DNA of 64,000 nucleotides from contig NZ_JACJLE010000011.1 of assembly GCF_016901995.1 (NCBI RefSeq), forward strand, positions 16,987 to 80,986, given 5' to 3'. The DNA is from Bacteroides caecigallinarum (GTDB lineage: Bacteria > Bacteroidota > Bacteroidia > Bacteroidales > Bacteroidaceae). Below, piece by piece: positions 44,129 to 53,438 of this stretch. The translations under genes were made by a program, and so were the position numbers. Below the pieces are notes generated by a model. That model saw nothing but the letters and a program-made list of their open reading frames with translations. It did no database searches and was not told the DNA's origin. Within the stretch, counting starts at the first letter, position 1, and every line of letters starts with the position of its first letter.

Positions 44129-46021
44129 TTACTCAAGATAAGTATATCCATAAAGTCCAGAACGATAGTTAGAGAGGAATTCCTTTCCTTCTTCGAGCGA
44201 GATACGTCCTTCTTTCACAGACTTGGTAACCCAAGTTTCCAGCGTACGCACAAGTTTCTTAGGATTGTACTGTACATAGTCGAGCACTTCCGCTACAGTC
44301 TCACCGTCTATCACCTGGTCGATGCTGTAACCCTTCTCGTTTACAGTTACGTGAACCGCATTTGTATCACCGAACAGATTGTGCATATCGCCAAGGATTT
44401 CCTGATAAGCACCTACAAGGAATACACCGATATAATACGAATCCTTGCCTTTAAGAGTATGAACAGGCAAATCATGGGATACACTCCTTGAAGAAACGAA
44501 GTTGGCAATCTTACCATCAGAGTCACAAGTGATATCCTGCAGAGTAGCTGTACGGTCAGGTTTCTCATCAAGACGCTGTATAGGCATGATAGGGAAAATC
44601 TGGTCGATAGCCCAAGAGTCAGGCAAAGACTGGAAAAGAGAGAAATTACAGAAATACTTGTCGGCAAGCAATTTGTCTATATTTCTGAATTCTTCAGGTA
44701 CATGCTTCAATCCTGAAGCTATCTGGGTTATTTCACGTGTGACAGACCAGTAAAGTTTCTCAATCTGCGCTCTTGTCTTCAAATCTACGATACCATGGCT
44801 GAACAGGTCAAGAGTTTCCTCGCGAATCTGCTGAGCATCATGCCAAGCCTCCAGCATACGGCTTTGGTTCAGATTATCCCAGATTTCGTAAAGTTCCTGC
44901 ACTAGTTCATGATCATCCGGTGACACCTCAAAATCATCATCCATAGCAGGTAATGAAGCTGTTTCGAGCACTTCGAAAATCAATACAGAATGATGGGCAG
45001 TAAGCGAACGTCCACTCTCTGTAATAATATTAGGATGAGGGATACCGTTCTTGTTGCTGGCATCCACCATTATAGAAATTGAGTCGTTCACATATTCCTG
45101 AATAGAGTAATTCACACTACTTTCGCTGTTAGGAGAACGGGTACCGTCGTAATCTACTCCCAGACCACCGCCTATATCGACAAACTCTACAGGGAATCCC
45201 AACTGATGTAGCTGCACATAGAACTGTGAGGCCTCTCTGAGGGCAGTCTTGATACGGCGAATTTTTGTCACCTGGCTACCGATATGGAAATGGATCAACT
45301 TCAGACAGTCCTTCATATCCTTCTTTTCTATGAAGTCGAGTGCTTCAAGAAGTTCGCTTGAAGTCAGTCCGAACTTACTTGCATCGCCACCGCTTTCTTC
45401 CCATTTACCACTACCAGACGAAGCCAACTTGATACGGATACCAATGTTAGGACGGACATTAAGCTGTTTTGCCATCTTGGCAATCAGTCTCAGTTCGTTC
45501 ATTTTCTCCACTACAAGGAAAATACGTTTACCCATCTTCTGAGCCAGAAGAGCCAGTTCGATGTAGCTTTCATCCTTATATCCATTACAGATTATAAGAG
45601 AATCAGAATCGGTATTGATGGCTATCACGGCATGCAGTTCAGGTTTTGAACCGGCTTCCAGTCCTAGATTGAATTTCTTTCCGTGGCTGATTATTTCCTC
45701 CACCACAGGACGCATCTGATTCACCTTGATGGGATAGATGATGAAGTTTTGAGCATTGTAGCCATACTCCTTCGATGCCTCTACAAAACAATTCGAAATT
45801 TTCTCAATTCGGTTGTCCAGGATATCCGGGAAGCGCACCAGCATAGGAGCTGTGACATCCCTAAGCTGAAGTTCGTCCACCAATTCCTTCAGATCCACAG
45901 CCACTCCGTCCTTTCGCGGAGTAACCACCACATGTCCCTTCTCGTTTATTCCAAAATAAGAAACACCCCATCCGGTGATGTTATAAAGCTCTTCCGAGTC
46001 TTCAATACGCCATTTTCGCAT
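44129..46021 (-). CDS. speA: Biosynthetic arginine decarboxylase
   Basis: A 630-residue PLP enzyme of the SpeA type, making agmatine from arginine for polyamine synthesis. The PLP lysine lies in IYPIKVNQ, and GLEAGSKPEL, HFHIGSQ, VDIGGGLGVDYDG and the C-terminal barrel are recognisable. The frame is open from 46078, but the family aligns from ATG 46021 (MRKWRIEDS). Transcribed in the order topA, aroK, speA, argB. Confidence 0.93.
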   Translation of the reverse strand: MRKWRIEDSEELYNITGWGVSYFGINEKGHVVVTPRKDGVAVDLKELVDELQLRDVTAPMLVRFPDILDNRIEKISNCFVEASKEYGYNAQNFIIYPIKVNQMRPVVEEIISHGKKFNLGLEAGSKPELHAVIAINTDSDSLIICNGYKDESYIELALLAQKMGKRIFLVVEKMNELRLIAKMAKQLNVRPNIGIRIKLASSGSGKWEESGGDASKFGLTSSELLEALDFIEKKDMKDCLKLIHFHIGSQVTKIRRIKTALREASQFYVQLHQLGFPVEFVDIGGGLGVDYDGTRSPNSESSVNYSIQEYVNDSISIMVDASNKNGIPHPNIITESGRSLTAHHSVLIFEVLETASLPAMDDDFEVSPDDHELVQELYEIWDNLNQSRMLEAWHDAQQIREETLDLFSHGIVDLKTRAQIEKLYWSVTREITQIASGLKHVPEEFRNIDKLLADKYFCNFSLFQSLPDSWAIDQIFPIMPIQRLDEKPDRTATLQDITCDSDGKIANFVSSRSVSHDLPVHTLKGKDSYYIGVFLVGAYQEILGDMHNLFGDTNAVHVTVNEKGYSIDQVIDGETVAEVLDYVQYNPKKLVRTLETWVTKSVKEGRISLEEGKEFLSNYRSGLYGYTYLE

Positions 46022-46081
46022 TTTGTAAGTTGTGAATTTATGAGTTAATAAGTATCTGAGTTTGTAAACCGCCCCCAATTA

Positions 46082-46615
46082 TTAGTTATCAATATTTATT
46101 ATCAATTTTCTAAGTTCTTCCACTGTTTCGTCTATCTGACTTCTGCTTTCAAGTCTGCTTCCATCCAGCCTTATCGCAGCCTGCGAGTAGAAAGGCATTC
46201 TGTGTTCCAGTCCATCGGCAATTGTCTGTTTAAGCTCATCATCCGATTTTCCTGCCACCAAAGGCCTGTTGGCCGCTGCCTGTTTCAACCTTCTGAACAG
46301 TACATCGGATGCCGTATCCAAAAAGACAGTTACCCCACAGCTGTTCATAAACTCCATATTGTCAAAAAAACACGGAGTACCTCCACCACATGCAACTATC
46401 ACATTCTCGAATTCTGCGACTTCTAGAAGCATCTTTCTCTCGAGTTGACGAAAACCATCTTCCCCACGGGTTGCAAATATATCGCGTATGGTAGAATGCA
46501 TACGCTCCTCGATATACCAATCCAGGTCAATAAAACTAAGACCACATGCCCTAGCATAAGCTTTACCAAGAGTAGTCTTACCCGATGCCATATATCCGGT
46601 CAGGAAAATTCTCAT
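46082..46615 (-). CDS. aroK: Shikimate kinase
   Basis: A 177-residue nucleoside-monophosphate-kinase-fold enzyme. Walker A GYMASGKTT (7-15), the shikimate-binding DLDWYIEE and FRQLERKML segments, and the ACGGGTP motif are present. It phosphorylates shikimate before the AroA step encoded about 21 kb away. It lies between topA and speA on the minus strand. Confidence 0.93.
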   Translation of the reverse strand: MRIFLTGYMASGKTTLGKAYARACGLSFIDLDWYIEERMHSTIRDIFATRGEDGFRQLERKMLLEVAEFENVIVACGGGTPCFFDNMEFMNSCGVTVFLDTASDVLFRRLKQAAANRPLVAGKSDDELKQTIADGLEHRMPFYSQAAIRLDGSRLESRSQIDETVEELRKLIINIDN

Positions 46616-46623
46616 TGATTTCT

Positions 46624-46697
46624 TTAGTTTTTAGTTATCGGTTGTTAGTTTTTAGTTCTTTTTTATTAGAAAAATACCAGAACTAAAAACTAACAAC
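46624..46697. repeat. Inverted repeat between topA and aroK
   Basis: Perfect 19-bp arms at 46641-46659 and 46679-46697 around a 19-base loop. TTAGTTTTTAGTT is also repeated directly at 46624-46636 and 46645-46657, a 21-bp shift. No T-run follows on the minus strand, so it is not a standard terminator. Confidence 0.75.
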
Positions 46698-46708
46698 TCT
46701 TACTATAC

Positions 46709-49027
46709 TTATTTCTTTCTTTTTCGTGTCTCAGCCTTTGTTTTCTGCAGTTCAATCACCTTGAAACAAGCCTCTGCAGTAAGGTCGGCAGGCTCTACAC
46801 CAGAAGGTATCTTGTAATTCTTTCCTTCACTTGCAATGTAAGGTCCGTATCTTCCGTTCAACACCTGCAGGTCAGGATAATCAGCAAATACTTTTATTAC
46901 CTTCTTTGCTTCTGCATCCTGTTTGTCCTTTATCATCTGTACAGCTTCTTCCAAAGTAATTGACAAAGGATCCTTATCCTTAGGTACAGACACATATATA
47001 TTGTCATACTTGACATACGGACCGAACTTTCCGGCTCCCACACTCACCTGCTTTCCTTCGTGTTCGCCAAGCATACGTGGCAGACGGAACAGTTCCAAAG
47101 CTTCTTCCAGAGTGATAGTCTCCATAGACTGCTCACGGCGCAACTGTGCAAAACGTGGTTTTTCCTCATCATCGGCACTACCAATCTGTACCACAGGACC
47201 GAAACGACCTATTTTAACAGATACTGGTCTTCCCGTTGAAGGTTCCTCGCCCAACAGTCTTTCGCCCACCTTGTGTTCAGCCTTCGAAGCAGATGTCTTT
47301 TCTACCAGCGGATGGAATGCTGTATAGAAACGGCTTATCATGTCTGTCCATGATTTTTCGCCTGCAGCCACTTCATCGAATTCCTTTTCCACTCCGGAAG
47401 TAAAGTTATAATCCATAATTTCCGGGAAATATTCCATCAGGAAGTCAGTCACTACCACACCAACATCCGTAGGCATAAGTTTCTGCTTTTCACTACCTGC
47501 TGTTTCTGTCTTGGTCTCACATGAGATATTGCCTTTCTTGTCAAGTGTCAGCAATCTGTATTCACGTTCCACACCTTCACGGCTACCTTTTTCCACATAT
47601 CCGCGCTGCTGTACTGTAGATATTGTAGGAGCATATGTAGAAGGACGTCCTATACCAAGTTCCTCCAGTTTTCTGACCAGACTGGCTTCTGTATATCTTG
47701 CCGGTGGCTGACTGAAACGCTCCGTAGCACGTATATCTTTACGCTCTAGTTTCTGTCCAGCCTTCATAGGTGGCAACAGACGGCTTTCGTCTTCGCGTTC
47801 TGAATCATCGTCAAGACTTTCGCTATATACACGCATGAAACCATCAAATGTAACAGCCAGTCCGGCAGCATTGAACTTATAGTCTGTACCTTCGGCAGCA
47901 ATAACGGCAGTAGTCTTCATCAGTTCGGCATCAGCCATCTGCGAAGCCAAAGTACGCTTGCGTATAAGATCGTAAAGTCTCTGTTCCTGAGCTGTAGCAT
48001 CAATTTTCTCCTTATCCATATATGTAGGACGGATGGCCTCGTGTGCTTCCTGTGCTCCTTTGGTGTGAGTATGATATTGTCGCGTACGCAGATATTTTTC
48101 TCCTGCCTTTTCGGTAATTACTTTAGCACATGCTCCAAGAGCCAATTCCGAAAGGTTAACGGAGTCGGTACGCATATATGTGATATATCCGTTTTCGTAA
48201 AGTTTCTGAGCCAGCATCATAGTCTGTCCAACACTGTAGCCCAACTTTCTGGCAGCTTCCTGCTGAAGTGTAGAAGTAGTAAAAGGAGGTGCCGGACTAC
48301 GTTTCACCGGACGGGTATTGATATCTTCCACCACAAAATCCGCACTTGCACATTGTTCAAGTATGCGACGTGCCTCTTCTTCAGTTTCCGGACGTACGGA
48401 CAGTTCTGCCCTTATTTCAGCTCCATCAGCATCAGTCAGCACAGCAATCACCCTAAATGCCGGTTTCGGACTGAATGCATTGATTTCGCGTTCACGTTCC
48501 ACTATAAGTCTTACCGCAACACTCTGCACTCTTCCTGCCGAGAGCGACGGTTTAATCTTTTTCCACAATACCGGAGAAAGTTCAAAACCTACTATTCTGT
48601 CAAGTACACGACGTGCCTGCTGTGCATCCACCAGACTGAGGTCAATACCTCGTGGCGTCTCTATTGCATGCTTTATTGCATTTGGAGTTATTTCGTGAAA
48701 TACTATTCTACGTGTGTTTTCATGCTTTAGTTTCAAGACTTCCTGCAGATGCCATGCTATGGCTTCTCCTTCACGGTCCTCATCACTTGCCAGCCATACA
48801 ATGTCAGCACTGTCGGCTTCTGCCTTTAATTGTGCCACGAGCTTTTTCTTATCGGCAGGCACTTCATATATAGGTGCGAACCCATGTTCGACGTCCACAC
48901 TGAACGATTTCTTCTTCAAGTCGCGTATATGTCCGTAACTGGACATCACCTTATATCCGCTGCCCAGAAATTTTTCTATGGTACGGGCCTTAGCGGGAGA
49001 CTCTACTATAACCAGATTATTCTGCAT
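46709..49027 (-). CDS. topA: DNA topoisomerase I
   Basis: A 772-residue type IA topoisomerase. The Toprim domain starts at once (VIVESPAKARTIEKFLG, 6-22) and has the acidic DEDREGE motif. The active-site tyrosine is in GYITYMRTDSV (about residue 290). The C-terminal part consists of topoisomerase repeats (for example FGPVVQIG, KFGPYVKYD, RYGPYIAS) rather than Cys4 zinc fingers, as in other Bacteroidetes. A TACATTTG -7 box lies upstream on the minus strand (49056-49063). Confidence 0.95.
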   Translation of the reverse strand: MQNNLVIVESPAKARTIEKFLGSGYKVMSSYGHIRDLKKKSFSVDVEHGFAPIYEVPADKKKLVAQLKAEADSADIVWLASDEDREGEAIAWHLQEVLKLKHENTRRIVFHEITPNAIKHAIETPRGIDLSLVDAQQARRVLDRIVGFELSPVLWKKIKPSLSAGRVQSVAVRLIVEREREINAFSPKPAFRVIAVLTDADGAEIRAELSVRPETEEEARRILEQCASADFVVEDINTRPVKRSPAPPFTTSTLQQEAARKLGYSVGQTMMLAQKLYENGYITYMRTDSVNLSELALGACAKVITEKAGEKYLRTRQYHTHTKGAQEAHEAIRPTYMDKEKIDATAQEQRLYDLIRKRTLASQMADAELMKTTAVIAAEGTDYKFNAAGLAVTFDGFMRVYSESLDDDSEREDESRLLPPMKAGQKLERKDIRATERFSQPPARYTEASLVRKLEELGIGRPSTYAPTISTVQQRGYVEKGSREGVEREYRLLTLDKKGNISCETKTETAGSEKQKLMPTDVGVVVTDFLMEYFPEIMDYNFTSGVEKEFDEVAAGEKSWTDMISRFYTAFHPLVEKTSASKAEHKVGERLLGEEPSTGRPVSVKIGRFGPVVQIGSADDEEKPRFAQLRREQSMETITLEEALELFRLPRMLGEHEGKQVSVGAGKFGPYVKYDNIYVSVPKDKDPLSITLEEAVQMIKDKQDAEAKKVIKVFADYPDLQVLNGRYGPYIASEGKNYKIPSGVEPADLTAEACFKVIELQKTKAETRKRKK

Positions 49028-49055
49028 ATTTTCAGGATGAAATTAATTATGGGAA

Positions 49056-49063
49056 CAAATGTA
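49056..49063 (-). promoter_or_regulatory. -7 element of topA
   Basis: On the minus strand TACATTTG matches TAnnTTTG, about 28 bases before the ATG at 49027. The remaining 49064-49273 is AT-rich with no gene seen. Confidence 0.55.
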
Positions 49064-49273
49064 GAAAAAAAATTGAGGGAATATTATATAATAAGGTATT
49101 AAAAGATGATTTTTCTTATTTTTTTACCGAATTAAATGCGATATCGTATATTTTCTTTACTAGTTTCCACGCAAAAACATATATCAATGTTATATCTTTT
49201 CTCCTGTTGTTTTATTACACCTTTACTATTACACAAAGATGATAATTTTAAATAACAATGAAACAAAACGTAA

Positions 49274-49303
49274 TTGTGTAACAAAGTTTTTTTACTACTT
49301 TTG
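49274..49303 (+). promoter_or_regulatory. Promoter of the sppA-lpxK-pnp-thiL operon
   Basis: TTG at 49274-49276 and TACTTTTG (49296-49303) are separated by 19 bases, matching the -33/-7 pattern. The first gene starts at 49330. Confidence 0.65.
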
Positions 49304-49329
49304 TATAATAGAAAATACATAACATTTAT

Positions 49330-49743
49330 ATGAGTAAAAGTATAGAAAGTAACAAACAGTTCATGATAGGCAACGGTCTCCTTGCTTTCGGAGTATTCTT
49401 CATCGTATGCCTGTTCCTTTATCTCGGTTTTCGTTCTCAAAAGAAAGTTGCCATTGAGCAAACATACAAAGACATCTACGAAGTATGCCTGACAAAATCA
49501 TTTGCCGGTGATTCACTGAACATATTCATCAATGACAGCCTGATAATGGCACGTACAATGAATAATGCCGACATCACATTCCAGGTAAACAGATTTGCAG
49601 ATGAAAACGTACTTATGGTGGTAGATGCAAAAACAGACATCATGACTCCTTTCAACCTCAGCAAAGAGGGAGGTAAGGTCACTGTAGAGAAAAAGAATGG
49701 ACAGATATTCTTTCTGTACGAGGGTAACGAACAATCCAAATAA
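49330..49743 (+). CDS. Hypothetical single-pass membrane protein upstream of sppA
   Basis: A 137-residue protein not recognised. One N-terminal membrane segment (about 12-33, IGNGLLAFGVFFIVCLFLYLG) precedes a roughly 100-residue soluble domain of alternating hydrophobic residues that is probably beta-rich and periplasmic. It lies 9 bases before sppA and is the first gene of the operon, so it may work with the signal-peptide peptidase or in envelope upkeep; there is no direct evidence. Confidence 0.8.
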   Translation: MSKSIESNKQFMIGNGLLAFGVFFIVCLFLYLGFRSQKKVAIEQTYKDIYEVCLTKSFAGDSLNIFINDSLIMARTMNNADITFQVNRFADENVLMVVDAKTDIMTPFNLSKEGGKVTVEKKNGQIFFLYEGNEQSK

Positions 49744-49752
49744 TTTATTGAT

Positions 49753-51516
49753 ATGAAAGACTTTTTGAAAATGACATTTGCCTCAATCATCGGAATGGTG
49801 ATTGCCGGTTTCGTATTGCTCATAATTGGTATATCAGTTATAGGCGGAATGGTGGCTACTACTGAGGTGGCAACTGTAGTGAAGGAAAATTCAGTTTTCG
49901 TGCTTGACCTTAAGGGTAGCGTAGTGGAGAGATATGAAGATAACCCATTCGAACAGCTTTTGGGTGAAGAAATAACCACAAGAGGACTTGAAGACATCCT
50001 TGCATCAATAGAGAAAGCTAAAAACGATCCAAAGATTAAAGGTATGCTTATCAATGCCGAAGCTTTCGCCTGTTCCACAGCATCGCTCCAGGACATCAGA
50101 ACTGCAATAGCCAACTTTAAAGAATCAGGCAAATTTGTAGTTGCTTACTCGGGCGCCTATACTCAGGGAGCATACTATGTTTCTACTGTAGCCGACAAGG
50201 TTTTCCTTAATCCTTCAGGTAGTATTTCATGGCACGGTCTTTCTGCACAGACTATGTTCCTGAAAGACCTGCTTGCCAAGGTGGGAGTAAAAATGCAGAT
50301 ATTCAGAGTAGGTACATACAAATCGGCTGTAGAACCGTTCATCGCTACAGAAATGAGCCCTGCAAACAGAGAACAGACTCTTGCTTTCACTCAATCAATA
50401 TGGAATGAGATTGTGAGCGAAGTATCAGAATCTAGAAACATCTCAGTAGAAAAGCTGAATGAAATGGCCGACAAATGTATGGATTTCCAGCCTGCTGAAG
50501 CATACGTTGAAAACGGACTGGCGGACCAGCTGATGTATAAGGATGAGGTATTGTCGTATCTGAAGAAACTGACAAATATCAGCGAAAAATCAACTCTGAA
50601 CACTCTGACTCTGGACGACATGAAGAACCTGGCAGTACCTTCGACAGCGAAGAGCCGTGACGTAATAGCTGTATATTATGCTTTCGGAGAGATAGACAAT
50701 GCTGCTGACCCATATAATGAAGGTATCGTATCTGAAAAAGTGACAAAACATCTGCGTGACCTGAGAAATGACGACAATGTTAAGGCCGTAGTCCTCAGAG
50801 TGAACTCACCGGGTGGTAGCGCATACGGTTCTGAACAGATTTGGCGAGAAGTGTCACTGCTGAAAGAAAAGAAACTGGTAGTAGTTTCTATGGGTGACTA
50901 TGCTGCTTCAGGCGGTTACTATATCTCTTGTGCAGCCGACTGGATTGTGGCTCAGCCAACTACTCTTACCGGTTCTATCGGTATATTCGGAATGATTCCT
51001 GATGCATCGGAACTTATCACAAAGAAACTCGGAGTACATTTCGATGGCGTAAAAACCAACAAGCTTGCTGATATGGGCGATATGAGCCGTCCGTTCAACA
51101 CCGAAGAAGGTGCACTGATACAGGGTATGGTAAACAGCGGTTACGAACTATTCACCAAGAGATGCGCCGAAGGCAGAAATATGCCTATCGACAGTCTGAA
51201 AATGATTGCAGAAGGACGTGTATGGTCTGGTGAAATGGCTAAAGAACTGAAACTTGTTGATGAATTGGGAAATCTTGAATGTGCTATCAAGAAGGCTTCT
51301 GAGCTTTGCGGTATAAGAGACTATAAGGTGGCTTCTTATCCTAAGAAAGTGGATTTCATCACAAGCCTCATCAGCAACGCCAAGCCAGAAAGATATATCA
51401 GCAGCAAGTTGGAAGATTCGTTCGGAGAATTCTACAACGGATTCATGATGATAAAGAACCTTGACAAGGCTGACCGCATACAGGCAAGAATGCCTTTCGA
51501 CGTATCAATAAACTAA
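49753..51516 (+). CDS. sppA: Signal peptide peptidase SppA, 67 kDa long form
   Basis: A 587-residue membrane-anchored serine peptidase with two tandem S49 domains. An N-terminal membrane segment (about 10-35) is followed by the first domain, whose VGTYKSAVEPF (Lys about 190) supplies the catalytic lysine. The second domain has VNSPGGSAYGSE and the nucleophile in GDYAASGGYYIS (Ser about 386). It degrades cleaved signal peptides in the inner membrane. It is followed after 23 bases by lpxK. Confidence 0.93.
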   Translation: MKDFLKMTFASIIGMVIAGFVLLIIGISVIGGMVATTEVATVVKENSVFVLDLKGSVVERYEDNPFEQLLGEEITTRGLEDILASIEKAKNDPKIKGMLINAEAFACSTASLQDIRTAIANFKESGKFVVAYSGAYTQGAYYVSTVADKVFLNPSGSISWHGLSAQTMFLKDLLAKVGVKMQIFRVGTYKSAVEPFIATEMSPANREQTLAFTQSIWNEIVSEVSESRNISVEKLNEMADKCMDFQPAEAYVENGLADQLMYKDEVLSYLKKLTNISEKSTLNTLTLDDMKNLAVPSTAKSRDVIAVYYAFGEIDNAADPYNEGIVSEKVTKHLRDLRNDDNVKAVVLRVNSPGGSAYGSEQIWREVSLLKEKKLVVVSMGDYAASGGYYISCAADWIVAQPTTLTGSIGIFGMIPDASELITKKLGVHFDGVKTNKLADMGDMSRPFNTEEGALIQGMVNSGYELFTKRCAEGRNMPIDSLKMIAEGRVWSGEMAKELKLVDELGNLECAIKKASELCGIRDYKVASYPKKVDFITSLISNAKPERYISSKLEDSFGEFYNGFMMIKNLDKADRIQARMPFDVSIN

Positions 51517-51539
51517 ATGTATAACCCAACCACACGAAG

Positions 51540-52676
51540 ATGAAACAAGACAAACCACGCATATACATTCCGCTGCTTCCTTTCTCGGCATTATACGGCA
51601 TGGCTGTATGGCTAAGAAACAAGCTGTTCGACTGGGATATCCTGAAATCAAGGAGTTTCCCGATACCGGTGATATGCGTGGGTAACATCACCGTGGGTGG
51701 AACCGGAAAAACGCCTCACACTGAATATCTGATAAAACTGCTAAAAGATGAATTCAGTGTGTGTGTGTTGAGTCGAGGATACAAACGTAAATCGAAAGGT
51801 TTCGTTCTGGCAGAGAAAGGGAAGAGCACTATAGAAGATATAGGCGACGAACCTTTCCAGATGTGGCAGAAGTTTCCGGATATCAATGTAGCCACCGACA
51901 GCGACAGATGCAACGGTATTGACAATCTTATCGCCAAGGCCGGCACCCGTGAGAAGAAGCAGGTAATAGTGCTGGACGATGCATATCAGCACAGATATGT
52001 CAAGGCAGGAATGTACATACTGCTGATAGACTATAACAGACGTATCTGTCATGACACACTCCTACCCGCCGGACGACTAAGGGAACCGGCAAGCGGGAAA
52101 AGCAGGGCTGATATCATCATAGTAAGTAAATGTCCGGAGAACCTGAATTCAGAGGAGATGGACAGGCTGCGTTCTGAAATATCACCTACAGCAGAACAGG
52201 AAGTGTTCTTCACATATATGAAATACGGAAATCTGTACCGCATATTCCGTCAGGGAAATAACGACGAAATGAAGCCTGAGGATATATCACCGGACAGACA
52301 TATACTGCTGCTCACCGGAATAGCATCACCAAAGGCTATAACAGAGAAGCTGAAGCAATATACCGGAAACATAGAATCAATGGTGTTTGCCGACCATCAT
52401 AATTTCAGCCGGGAAGATATGGAAACCCTCAGAAGCAGATTCATGTCAATGCCCGAAGGCAGAAGAATGATAATAACAACCGAGAAAGATGCAGCAAGGC
52501 TTATCACCCATCCGCACCTGAGCGAAGAACTGAAACCATATATCTACGCTCTGCCTGTGGAAGTAAGCTTTCTAAACAACGAAACAATAAAGTTCAACCA
52601 AAAAATAACCGAGTATGTTAGAAAAAATTCAAGAAACAGCAGCATTCCTGAAAGCAAGGATGCAGACAAATCCTGA
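51540..52676 (+). CDS. lpxK: Tetraacyldisaccharide 4'-kinase
   Basis: A 378-residue lipid A biosynthesis kinase. An N-terminal membrane-binding helix (about 10-26) precedes Walker A GNITVGGTGKT (48-58). SRGYKRKSKG, DDAYQHR and ITTEKDAARL complete the family pattern. It phosphorylates the 4' position of the lipid A disaccharide. Its last 62 bases overlap the purine nucleoside phosphorylase gene in another frame, an unusually long overlap. Confidence 0.92.
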   Translation: MKQDKPRIYIPLLPFSALYGMAVWLRNKLFDWDILKSRSFPIPVICVGNITVGGTGKTPHTEYLIKLLKDEFSVCVLSRGYKRKSKGFVLAEKGKSTIEDIGDEPFQMWQKFPDINVATDSDRCNGIDNLIAKAGTREKKQVIVLDDAYQHRYVKAGMYILLIDYNRRICHDTLLPAGRLREPASGKSRADIIIVSKCPENLNSEEMDRLRSEISPTAEQEVFFTYMKYGNLYRIFRQGNNDEMKPEDISPDRHILLLTGIASPKAITEKLKQYTGNIESMVFADHHNFSREDMETLRSRFMSMPEGRRMIITTEKDAARLITHPHLSEELKPYIYALPVEVSFLNNETIKFNQKITEYVRKNSRNSSIPESKDADKS

Positions 52677-53424
52677 GACTGCCATCATATTGGGCACAGG
52701 ACTGGGCAGCTTGGTACACGACATTACCGACAAGTATGAAATTCCTTATTCCGAGATACCGAATTTCCCTATATCGACAGTAGAAGGACACAGCGGCAAG
52801 CTCATCTTCGGGAAACTTGGAGGTAAGGACATCCTAGCGATGCAAGGACGTTTCCACTACTACGAAGGTTACTCGATGAAAGAAGTGACATTCCCTGTCA
52901 GAGTAATGAGAGAGCTCGGCATAAAGACACTTTTCGTATCGAACGCGGCAGGTGGAACTAATCCTGATTTCGAAATCGGTGACCTGATGGTTATTACAGA
53001 CCATATAAACTTCTTCCCGGACAATCCGCTGAGAGGCAAAAACATAGACTACGGTCCTAGATTCCCGGACATGAGCGAAGCTTATTCACACGAACTTATT
53101 GAAAAGGCATTCGAAATTGCAGCCGAAAAAGGTATAAAACTTCAGAAAGGAGTTTACATCGGTACTCAGGGACCGACCTTCGAAACTCCTGCAGAATACA
53201 AGATGTTCAGAATATTGGGAGCTGACGCTGTAGGCATGTCAACAGTGCCGGAAGTGATTGTGGCAAACCATTGCGGAATCAGAGTATTCGGTGTTTCGGT
53301 AATCACTGACCTGGGTGTGGAAGGCAAGATAGTGGAAGTATCACATGAAGAAGTACAGAAAGCAGCCGATGCCGCACAGCCACGAATGACCAGCATAATG
53401 AAAGAACTTATAAACAGAGTATAA
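52615..53424 (+). CDS. Purine-nucleoside phosphorylase
   Basis: A 269-residue trimeric-type phosphorylase (PunA/human PNP family). ILGTGLGSL near residue 25, the phosphate-binding FHYYEGYS, NAAGG near 110 and the purine-site GPTFETPAEYKMFRILGADAVGMSTVPEV are conserved. It splits (deoxy)inosine and guanosine to base and sugar phosphate. It starts inside the 3' end of lpxK, which suggests translational coupling. Confidence 0.93.
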   Translation: MLEKIQETAAFLKARMQTNPETAIILGTGLGSLVHDITDKYEIPYSEIPNFPISTVEGHSGKLIFGKLGGKDILAMQGRFHYYEGYSMKEVTFPVRVMRELGIKTLFVSNAAGGTNPDFEIGDLMVITDHINFFPDNPLRGKNIDYGPRFPDMSEAYSHELIEKAFEIAAEKGIKLQKGVYIGTQGPTFETPAEYKMFRILGADAVGMSTVPEVIVANHCGIRVFGVSVITDLGVEGKIVEVSHEEVQKAADAAQPRMTSIMKELINRV

Positions 53425-53438
53425 ACAATTATATAATC

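Noticed and set aside
48041..48730. 229-codon frame opposite topA
   Set aside because: Antisense shadow of topA; low-complexity translation rich in Ser, Cys and Phe.
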